From: Branchiostoma floridae
Taxonomy: Eukaryota; Chordata; Leptocardii; Amphioxiformes; Branchiostomatidae
Assembly (NCBI RefSeq): GCF_000003815.2
Contig: NC_049979.1
Location: 11,571,381-11,635,380, forward strand
Reading direction: 5' to 3'
Length of the DNA: 64,000 nt
The notes beneath the pieces were generated by a model, which searched no databases, was not told the DNA's origin, and saw only the letters and a list, made by a program, of their open reading frames with translations. A program made the translations under genes and the position numbers. The number at the start of each line of letters is the position of its first letter. Positions within the stretch are counted from its first letter, which is position 1. Below, piece after piece: positions 55,201 through 64,000 of this stretch.

Positions 55201-58200
55201 ACTGTTAGTGTGAACATTGTGTTATAGGAATATATAACAATCATTGGTCCATCAGGTGACAAAGTACATATAAAGCGCCATACACATCACATTTTTCCCT
55301 TGTTGGAGGTTTCATTTGCTTGTCAAGTCTGAGAAACCCAGGATAGTGGAGAAGAACATCAAGAAGGGGGGAGCAAAAAGCCCTAGCCTCGGTCTATCAC
55401 ACAGAGAAAACTGAGAATGAGAGAGCGAAATGCCTCTTTTCTCATGGCCAGTATATGGCCAAGAATGCTGAGACAGGCAACATGCCTGTCAGTGCAACAC
55501 CAGGCATCTGCCTGGTTCTCTGTTGCCCTGCCTTCTCACAGTGGTGGAACATCTCCGCCTCACTCCTGCACTAGGAACAGCTTTCTCAGCTGTTCCGACG
55601 TTGCCAGCTAATGCAACAGCTGTGCACAAACCTGGGTTATCCCCAGTGTTTTACTTACCTTGCTGGTATGGCCAGCATAGGTTCAAAGGAGGAGTGCATC
55701 TGGTCATGGGAGTGGACACTGTCCTAATCCTATACCTGCAAGCAAAACTTCTTACAATAGAAGTGGCTGTATCCTGAAGCTTCTACAGTCTTGGATATGG
55801 ACAAGTTTCCAGTCTTGCTTATTACGGGACACCTGAGGATACATTCCGTAACACTCTTGCATACACAAAATGCGCGCACTTGCAGCGATTGATAATGTTG
55901 GGGTTTTTTAAGTCACCTGATGGATAAAACTAATCACAGTTCAATTTCAGATCAAGAATCAGGTAAGTTAAAGTACCCTATCGGCATATGGATAATTTTT
56001 AGACCTACCATACAGGGAACGAATGTTGGTTTGGTAACAAGACTTTAAATGCTGGTTACTTGAAATATGGATTGAGACTGGGAAATTGAAAATCTAATCA
56101 ACTTCTAAAGAAAATACATTTATCTCCAATTGTAGAAAGCATTATGTAGCAGAAAGAGGCTGTTTCTTTCATTTGATATTTGAATATGAATGCTACAATG
56201 ACCAACAAGATGAAATGTAGCTCAAGGCTTGAAGTTGATTAGATTGTCCTAATCTTCAGTGTCTTTTCATATTTGGAGTGACCAGTGAGAACTGTGCCTG
56301 ACTTTCCCTTTTGTCATTCTAGGGGGCGCTGCAGGCGGTGGTTACTCTCAGGTCATCCCCATGGATGAGGTAAGATTGGAGCAACTTAAGAAATGATAAT
56401 GACTGCTGGTATAGATCTTTTTTTTTTCCACCAGTCTATGGTGAGATTTCTGAGGACTTCATTGGCTCATGTATCACCATCCCATTTTATCTGTTATATT
56501 TTTGTGCTGACACTGTCATGTACTGTAAATCCGTTTGGTAACTTAAGTGGTTGGGAGAAGGGTGTAGCTCTCAGAATTTGATTTTAGCTGTGAGAACAAG
56601 CAAGATGGCCTCAGAACAATGATCAACTAATTGTGATGATGAAATTTTACTGGTTGAAGACTGTGACTGCTTAAGTCACTAAAATTAACAAATTAAAATT
56701 AACAAAGCAAGACTTACAGTATCGATACTGAAATCATCCTGTTCTAGTACTGACCTTATCCTGTTTTCTCAGTTCAACCTACACCTGACAGGTGACATCC
56801 ATGCCATCACAGCAGCGAACAACCTCCTGGCAGCCGCCATTGACACCAGGATATTCCATGAGTCCACACAGACTGACAAGGTGGGAGACTGTATCTGTAG
56901 TTGACTTAAGTTTGTTGGGGCTTAATTTTGTGGTAGGAGGGGAAAAGAGGAGATCTTAGTTGAAAGAACCTAAGAAATTGAATTATCATTTGTTGTAGAT
57001 ACCTAAAGCATAATCTCACTCGCAAAAATGCGATACATTGAATATATGTTTGTGGTGTGATGTGAGGTGTGGTGGTATGAGAGGTCACCACAAAAACCCA
57101 AAACATAGAACTGATGGTAGAAAATGGGGTGGGTGGTGGTGAAGTCTGCCATTTCTGATTGTTCTTGATTGCAGGCGCTGTATGGACGCCTGGTCCCCAC
57201 CAAAGATGGTGCGAGGAAGTTCTCCCCAATCCAGATGAGGCGTCTTGAGAAGTTGGGCATCACCAAGACCAACCCAGATGATCTTACGGAGGAGGAGGTC
57301 GCAGATTTCGCCCGGCTGGACATCGACAAGTCCACCATCACCTGGCAGCGAGGTTAGCTTGTTCAGGCCTCGCTGAGTTACCACCCAAAATCTGATGTGA
57401 AAGTGCAAAAAGCAAACAATTTTAGGGGATGCTTTTCGATTAAAGGAATGTGTATTATGTTTCCCCTTCATCCACAGTTTCGTCACAATGTTGACATATT
57501 CAAATCATTTTTCTGTAGTTTTTGAAAAGAGCTCGCAGCAAGTAACACTGCATCTTGTCACCTAAGAGATTATACTTAATACATTGCTGACCATTTGTTG
57601 AAAGTATTAGCTGTAGCATTTTAGAAAAGGTCTGTTCATCAATATCAGCCATGTTCTCATTTCTTCCACCATTACACTGTGCACTTCAGTGATGGACACG
57701 AACGACCGCTACCTGAGGAAAATCACCATCGGGCAGTCTCCTACTGAGAAGGGCATCACTAGGGAGGTGGGGAATTAAGCATCTTAAGTTAACATTTCAT
57801 ATTCTTACTGTTACACATAAAATTCTTCAAAGCAAATTTCCTGTCTGTAGTGGATGTAATCTCTGTTACAACTCATGATATTTTTTTATGTTTATTCAAT
57901 TTGTCAGCTGACATACATAGCAATATACAACCTAGATTGAGAGTATTATGAAGACAATAATCACCAAGAAAAATATGAATATGTGCACACCATCAGTAGT
58001 TACAAGATGTGTCTGTAGTTTGATGGATTTATTCAAATTTATCTTTGTAGTCAACACAGGTTCAAAATGATATTGTTATTTTGCCCTCTGTCAGACAAAC
58101 TTTGACATCACAGTGGCGAGTGAGATCATGGCGGTCCTGGCCCTGACGACCAGTCTGGCCGACATGCGGGAGCGGCTGGGCCGCATGGTGGTGGCCAGCG

Positions 58201-61200
58201 ACACGAAGGGCCGCCCCGTCACCGCTGACGACCTGGTGAGTTTTGTCTATATTTACATCTGTTTACATTATATTAAATGATAAAGCCAGTGTCACGCAGC
58301 AGGAGAAAAAGCTCCAAAGGACACAAGTGGTAGTGTTTTATAGGCAGCAGTACAACTGGTGTCCTCAAGATCACTGCGCAATTGTTAGGGAACAGGCGAC
58401 AGTCTAGATACACTTGACAGGAAAAAGAGTAGTCCTAATAAAAGAGCTGTTATAATACTTGATAGATGTCAATGATTGGGGAGGGGCATGTATGTACTTC
58501 CCTATTGTAATTCCCTGATGCTTCTGTTCCCAGGGGCTTGGAGGAGCCCTGACTGTCCTGATGAAGGATGCCATCCGACCTAACCTCATGCAGAATTTGG
58601 AAGTACGTTTTGACCGTTACTTTTACACAGTACACACAAAGGCCCAGGGAAACAATATTTTAGATTCTGACAACATACTGTATATTCATTGATGGTTGTA
58701 TAGGGATTTGATTTTGCAGGAGTGGAAGTGTTTTAAGTTTGCAGTGAAATTAGAGTAGCTAGAAAAAGTTGCGGTGTCATATGTTTCTGGTGCCTCTCAA
58801 TAAAATTGTCACAGATATCTATAAGAGTTACAGCTCATCATATGTGTACTTTTAATCCCTGATTGTGTTGGACCCTCTTTCAGTCTTTGTCCTTCCCTAA
58901 CTGATGTTTATGTCCCCAGGGCACGCCAGTGTTTGTGCACGCTGGTCCGTTCGCCAACATTGCCCATGGCAACTCCTCTATCCTCGCAGACAAAATTGCA
59001 CTCAAGCTGGTCGGACCCAACGGGTTCGTAGGTAAGTCTTATGTTTATATGTTTGTATGTCTCATACTGATACCTGTACCAACAAGTGAGAACTGATTTT
59101 TCATTTTTGAATAGTCATTAATTTGATTCATTTTAACACCATCTCAACAAGGAACTGTCGTTTACAAAGGCTAGAAATGTTGCTTTCCAACAACAACTCA
59201 TTCTTTCCCTCATGGCTTCATTCATTGCTTTGTTCCCTCCTGCAGTGACGGAGGCAGGTTTCGGAGCAGACATCGGGATGGAGAAGTTCTTTGACATCAA
59301 GTGCCGCTACTCCGGCCTGGTCCCCCACGTGGTGGTCCTGGTCGCCACTGTCCGAGCACTGAAGATGCACGGGGGTGGGCCAAAGGTCACGGCAGGGGCA
59401 CCGCTGCCCAGAGAGTACAAGGAGGAGGTGAGGAAGATTTCCTTGTTTGTTTCCTTCAACTGTTTCTTCTGTGATACACAGCCATAGCTGTCCAGCTAGC
59501 AAGTAGTGGCTGCTGGTGAAAACCTAGCCTTGGTGATGAAAATCTTAATATACATGTGTACATTAAAATCTTCTGTTGTTTGTGTCAGATAACCAGTTAA
59601 CTATCTCATGGAATAATACTCTGGTTCTTTACTCAAAGTTAGTATGGAACTGATGGATACAAGGAAGGTATTCCACTTAGTATTCTAAAACCATCATACA
59701 GTAACTGTTTCTCCTTGGTTTCATAAATGTGAGTACTACTAGTCATCAGTTCTCAGTATCAGCTGTGTAGATCTTACAACACTACTGGTAACTAGTAGTT
59801 TTCAGACAAGCCATATTTTACTTTGTTAAAAGTTCTTAATGTCTTTGACCTTGATGTGTTATTGACCTGTAGAACATTGGCCTGGTGGAGGCCGGCTGCA
59901 GTAACCTGAGGAAACAGATCGAGAATGCTCTGCACTTCGGCATCCCCGTGGTTGTCGCAATAAACGTCGTGTTCATTCATTAGTGTTTTCTCTACTGCAT
60001 TAGAAATAATGGTCATGAAGTTCTCATTAGAATTGAATGCTTTGCCCTGGCAGTGCAAACTTAAAAGTTATTGATGTTTAAAATTTGATTATGCTGTTGT
60101 TTGCCTATGTGACAACTGGAAATTGTAAAAAATCTCAATGTTTGTGCTGGTTTTATTTTCTTGGTGACCTCTTCACTGCAAAACTATGACCTGGGGAAAA
60201 TGCTTCCCATTGCATTGCAACTGTACTACTTTCCATGCAAAAAAAAGGGATTTTCAGGACATGAATAATCTCAATGATTACTATTGACCTTCAGGACCGA
60301 CACTGAATCTGAGATGCAGGCCGTTATCAAGAAGGCAAAGGAGTTTGGAGCCTTTGATGCTGTGATCTGCTCCCACTGGGCTAACGGTGGGGCGGGGGCC
60401 ACAGACCTGGCCCAGGCCGTGGAGCGGGCCAGCCAGCAGTCCAGTGACTTCCACTTCCTCTACGATGTCAAGGTGAGGGGCAAGGTTGATGAGTAATAGA
60501 TCAATTATAGCTGATATACAGTAGAACTCACAAGTAACCACCTCTACATTAAGACCACCTGGCTATTTTGACTACTTATCTAGTGGTGCCTTAGATAATT
60601 TCCCCATTGAACCTATTTCTAAATCTAATGACCACCAGTCAACATAATCCAAATTTTATTGGTCCTCTGAGTGGTCTTCTTGGGCAGTTTTGAATGTAGC
60701 AGTACAACCAAAAGTGTTAGCACATTGATCAAGTTTCCATTTGTACCATTTGTCCTTAAACTAAGAGTTCACCCCTTGTTGCTAACTGAAATATTGATAT
60801 TTACTGTATCTCCTGTCCTCTGCAGCTGCCGTTGGAAGAAAAGATCGAAGCCATCGCCAAGAAAATCTACGGTGCTGACGGGATTGAGCTATCAGAGCAG
60901 GCTCAGGCAGCGATTAACCGCTACAAGAGCCAGGTATGAGCAACAAGTATGAATCTTCACTTGTAGTCATTGGAATGTTGTGCAACAACTTGAAGGTCTT
61001 CCTCCTGATTCTTGGAGGGAGAGGGGGCTGTTCCAGTATCATCTCTTCACACCATTGATAATGTATCACCTGCCGCTAATCTCCATTTCTTAAACCCTAG
61101 ACCACACAATACCATGCAATAATTGCAGCAGGAAGATAGTCCACTATTATTGGTGTGTGTGTTCAACTTCCATACCCTTTCTTACCCAAATCCTGTTTGC

Positions 61201-62043
61201 TAAGTACAGAAAGGAGATATTTTCAAGTCTTTGGTATATGATTTGGCCTTGTGTTGAATCAGGGACCTCCTGAATGCAAAAAGAACACTTTACCCATCGG
61301 ACCATAAACATGTAATGTTGTTCCTGTCCAGGGGTTCAATGACCTCCCCATCTGCATGGCGAAGACCCACCTGTCCCTGTCCCACGACCCGGAGAGGAAG
61401 GGCGCTCCAACGGGCTTCACGCTGCCCATCCGAGACGTGCGTGCCAGCGTGGGGGCCGGCTTCATCTACCCTCTTGTTGGGACGGTGAGTTCTCACACTC
61501 TTTTCACTCAGGGTTCAAAATTCCACCTGCCCATGTGCAGGCGAAATTGGACCTGTGCAGGTACTGCTGAGGACTTATATAAATTCTGCATGAGCACTAT
61601 GTGGGGTATAGAACTGTAGATAATTTTTTTACTGTACTTATTTCAGCAGTGAAATGCTGCATGAACAATTGACAGAGTTTCTAGTGTGATCCATTACGTA
61701 CCTAGTTTAGCAGAAGTAAGCTGGTAATTTTTCTTAAGCCTTGTTTTCTTGTCAGTTTCTATTCTAAAAGGGTGATTAAGATTAAGAAGGATTTTATGAT
61801 TGAAAAGCAAATGTAGTGATGAAATAAAGAATTCTGTCTATAGTGGTCACCTGTCCATATAGACCAGGTTTATCTGTCTCCTGTGTGGTCTTCTTGGGCA
61901 AGTTTTGGCTGTACTTGCTTCACCACTCAGCAACGCCCTCTACTGTTTTACAGATGAGCACCATGCCAGGATTACCCACAAGACCATGCTTCTACGACAT
62001 CGACCTTGACCCTGACACAGAGGAGGTCAAGGGCCTCTTCTAG
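46001..62043 (+). CDS. MTHFD1: Trifunctional C1-tetrahydrofolate synthase (MTHFD1), 24 coding exons
   Basis: Interconverts methylene-, methenyl-, 10-formyl-THF and formate plus THF (dehydrogenase, cyclohydrolase, synthetase). Exons: 46001-46242, 46594-46678, 47192-47251, 47516-47569, 47750-47886, 48259-48455, 50018-50170, 50461-50630, 52243-52298, 52647-52820, 53088-53224, 56323-56369, 56773-56880, 57175-57352, 57690-57766, 58095-58235, 58534-58602, 58920-59031, 59246-59427, 59873-59965, 60295-60472, 60826-60933, 61332-61484, 61954-62043. Dehydrogenase/cyclohydrolase motifs: [11 protein letters not shown] (catalytic Tyr/Lys), [24 protein letters not shown]. Synthetase: [14 protein letters not shown]-loop, [25 protein letters not shown], and the [13 protein letters not shown] end. 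About 1000 aa from 46001 or about 932 from the internal ATG 46205, which matches cytosolic MTHFD1 (human 935). All phases agree except the 59965/60295 junction, which is two bases short of frame. Confidence 0.94.
48765..49846. mobile_element. Candidate DNA transposon, non-autonomous, TA target site
   Basis: 1082 bp in the intron between MTHFD1 exons 6 and 7. The left end TAACGGGGGCCGCCCTAAGA matches the inverted right end TAACGGGAGGTGCCCCAACA, 18 of 23 positions counting three further bases. TA lies on both sides. A GCGTACCG sequence recurs internally near the right end. No transposase seen. Confidence 0.6.
50751..52133. mobile_element. Tigger/pogo-like element, TA target site
   Basis: 1383 bp between TA at 50749-50750 and TA at 52134-52135, in the intron between MTHFD1 exons 8 and 9. 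Left end CAGTCAAACCTGGTCTACCG, then GACCACC; right end ACCACTTTTGC..GTGGTCTTCTTATACAGGTTTGACTG. ORFs inside (for example 51625-51885) do not look like a transposase. Best full-length-looking copy of the family in this window. Confidence 0.82.
53225..56322 (+). other. Long MTHFD1 intron (exons 11-12)
   Basis: 3.1 kb without recognised coding sequence. It holds the small MITE at 53276-53433 and a perfect 11-base inverted repeat, GATCACCATGG/CCATGGTGATC, at 54648-54678. Confidence 0.6.
53276..53433. mobile_element. Short Tigger-like MITE
   Basis: 158 bp: TAGTCAAACTTGTACTAGTG at the left and CACTATAGACAGGTTTGACT at the right, with AGAACCACCTTG and CCCTTGAGTGGCC blocks as in 50751-52133. Confidence 0.7.
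60519..60696. mobile_element. Short Tigger-like MITE, TA target site
   Basis: 178 bp with TA flanks. Left CAGTAGAACTCACAAGTAAC, then CACCTC and GACCACC; right GAGTGGTCTTCTTGGGCAGT, then TTTGAATG. Diverged ends, same internal GACCACC/GTGGTCTTC layout. Between MTHFD1 exons 21 and 22. Confidence 0.7.
61836..61911. mobile_element. Truncated Tigger-like MITE
   Basis: Keeps CTATAGTGGTCACCTGTCCA and the right end GTGGTCTTCTTGGGCAAGTT, then TTGGCTG followed by TA; the left terminus is missing. In the last MTHFD1 intron. Confidence 0.6.
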
Positions 62044-63176
62044 TCTGATGTGCCTGGGCCAATCTGATTGGTTCTGCTAATACATGCATTTCATCTGGCT
62101 TCCAATACTTCATGCATTTTTGCCTGAGTTACACTACAACCTAGGATAGAGCACAATGTTTGTAATTAGATAAGTCAAGCTGATGTTCAGTTTTGTCTGG
62201 ATGTGTCAAAGTGATGTATTTTGTGGACAAAATATGCAAGATTTCTTAATATTGTGTTTGCTCATGATATGTTATGATTATGCTAACAATGCAATACGGA
62301 TTCATAACTTTTGCCTTTACATGCAATGCCGTTACATCCAGGGATCAAATTATCCGACCTCATAGAGATGTTAAAGTATAGAATTTTGAATTCTATATGT
62401 GCAAACAGTACCTTGGGTCCAATTGAGAACCTACAGTTGTGAGTACAATGTACATGTTGTATGTGGCATGTTTAGGGGTAGGGGTGTGTATTCACTAGAC
62501 ATGATGATAGCTATCAGGCCAGAACAACTGCCTGCACTTATAAGCTTGCAGAAATGGAGATCCTGTAAAGATTATCAAGATTGAGGTTTGAAATGTTTTG
62601 CTTGAAAACAATGCAGACATAAAAAGTAGGATATGCAATGTTAGTGTACTGGTTTCTACAGTATGGTTGTTTTGCAGTTAGTTAAATTGTTTGAATGCAT
62701 TTGGATCATGACAACAATACATGGAATTTTAAGGAATGAAGGAAAGTATTGTCACCATGAGTGTAACATTATCAGCATACTAAGTAAAAGAGTGAATCTG
62801 TGGACCAAATTACATGCATATTAACTGCCTGGATTTTGCATGTCTAAATAATACAACTATCTACTTTGGGATCATATGGTCTTTGTACACACGATTGTAT
62901 TCATTCATTTCATTCAGACACCTGTACTGCCTAGTGGTACATGTAGGCATTGAGGTTGCTCTAAACACCAAACCTGGGTATTATCCTATTTCTACTGGGG
63001 CTCCTTGCACTCGCTGCCCTAAAAGTTTTTTTTAGGGCAGCGAGTGCAAGGAACCCCGGTAGAAATAGGATAGTATCCAGGTTACTAAACACCAGGCTAT
63101 CCCCATGTAATGGTCTTTTTGCAGCCTTCACTGCTCATTATACCGCAGCCAAAAAGCCTACGAAATAGGTAAATCA
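62044..63176. other. 3' UTR of MTHFD1 and convergent intergenic region
   Basis: No coding sequence. Contains the foldback element at 62971-63083. No canonical AATAAA for MTHFD1 was picked out with confidence. Confidence 0.5.
62971..63083. mobile_element. Foldback element with 10-bp target-site duplication (Mutator-like)
   Basis: Almost the entire 113-bp insert is one hairpin: arms of about 54 bases (left AACCTGGGTATTATCCTATT onward, right its complement with few mismatches) around a run of T. CTAAACACCA flanks it at 62961-62970 and 63085-63094. Long inverted repeats with a 9-10-bp duplication fit a Mutator-like (MULE) MITE; class inferred from these two traits only. Confidence 0.8.
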
Positions 63177-64000
63177 CTATGCATGTTTGAGTGCTTCGCG
63201 CTGACTGAGCTTCGCCAGCCTGGCCTTGTTGTCCTGTACAAACGTTTTGACGTCCTGGGGGTGAAGTTTGTGGTGCTCCCGCAGAGCCCAGCCGATGGCT
63301 TTCTGGATGAAGAACTCCTTCTCGTGGCAGCACTGCAGACACATCCTGAACAGGAACATCCAATTTAGTGCAGTCATACACCAGATCTTACATGCACTAT
63401 GTTTTTATAGGCTGTTTTCAGCCACTTGAAGTTTGGTGGGTCAATAGAGTTGCAAATAGAGCCAGTTAACAGCGTTCATGGCAGCTATGAATAAAGTCAG
63501 GGCTGATTACACAGGCCATGTACTGGCGTGCTTTCAAACATGAATGCTTACTTATCTTACACTGTGCACTTAACAAATCTGTATGTAAGGAAAGAATAAA
63601 AGCCTGGCCCAGTTGATATGAAAAAGATGACAAACCTAGTCTGTACCTGCACCTGTACAAAAATTGGGCCAAAGTGAATTTTATTTATGGTCCCCTGGAT
63701 AATGTTTTTCCATTAACACAAGAACTCTTGTCTATAGTGACCACCTGTCTACATTGACCAGATTTTATTGGTCTCCAGAGTGGTCTTCTTGGGCAGGTTT
63801 GACTATATGGTTTAAGAAAGAAAGCATATGAAATGGCCTCATGTATAAAGGCATAGTACATAAGGAAATTGACCCACCTGAAGAGCCTGTCCTGGTCGGT
63901 GTTGTGTTTAGCCTTGAGCTGGTGCAGGATGGCGGTTCTCCTGAGCCACATGTCATCATCTCCCACCCACTCCTCCATCACAGGAACCATGCTGGTTGGG
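63177..64000 (-). CDS. AlkD-like DNA alkylation repair protein, C-terminal exons (partial)
   Basis: Two exons: 63878-64000 (continues past the window or begins at an acceptor near 63990) and 63177-63345 with the stop codon. They join in phase across GT-AG (LF-R-MCLQ). The sequence shows MEEWVGDDDMWLRRTAILHQ followed by NTDQDRLF, then CHEKEFFIQKAIGWALREHH and LSQREALKHA at the end. The W.DD.MWLRR.AI..Q and FFI.KAIGWALRE patterns are typical of the HEAT-like-repeat DNA alkylation repair (AlkD) family, glycosylases that excise alkylated bases. The N-terminal half is outside the window, so activity cannot be judged. Tail to tail with MTHFD1. Confidence 0.83.
63720..63804. mobile_element. Truncated Tigger-like MITE
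   Basis: CTATAGTGACCACCTGTCTA and right end GTGGTCTTCTTGGGCAGGTT, then TGACTA followed by TA. Left end missing. In an intron of the AlkD-like gene. Confidence 0.6.

Overview
The window looks like a stretch of an intron-rich invertebrate deuterostome genome. A lancelet (Branchiostoma) is the most likely source, although this is inferred from gene style and repeat content rather than from a search. Four multi-exon protein-coding genes can be rebuilt from exons with canonical splice sites and compatible phases. A fifth enters from the right edge. Two runs of N (2320-2572 and 23697-24003) are assembly gaps.

Layout, left to right. (1) 1301-6750, minus: a complete five-exon secreted cholinesterase-like type-B carboxylesterase of 571 aa; its first intron holds a 5'-truncated L1-like LINE. 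(2) About 6.8-12.9 kb: intergenic DNA with a mariner relic, an inverted-repeat element and an old copy of sequence also found 3' of KNL1. (3) 12985-24303, plus: a 13-exon gene for a 546-aa secreted protein with a signal peptide, one VWA domain and five VWC domains; its introns contain a mariner MITE, a LINE fragment, a Harbinger-like MITE and long microsatellites. (4) 26123-40961, minus (5' UTR exon near 41.8 kb): KNL1/CASC5, the kinetochore scaffold, 25 coding exons and 1804 aa, with SILK and RVSF PP1-docking motifs, about 18 MELT-like repeats in one 3.2-kb exon, a coiled coil and a C-terminal RWD region. (5) 46001-62043, plus: MTHFD1, trifunctional C1-tetrahydrofolate synthase, 24 coding exons, with a possible mitochondrial presequence. 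(6) 63177-64000, minus: the 3' end of an AlkD-like DNA alkylation repair protein.

KNL1 and MTHFD1 lie head to head about 5 kb apart, and the MTHFD1 promoter carries an E-box, two CCAAT boxes and two E2F-like sites, which fits S-phase expression of a nucleotide-precursor enzyme. MTHFD1 is tail to tail with the AlkD-like gene, and the VWA/VWC gene is tail to tail with KNL1. The introns are rich in short DNA transposons, above all a Tigger/pogo-like family with ends starting CAGTCAAACCTG. No prokaryotic features, CRISPR arrays or intact tRNA genes were seen.
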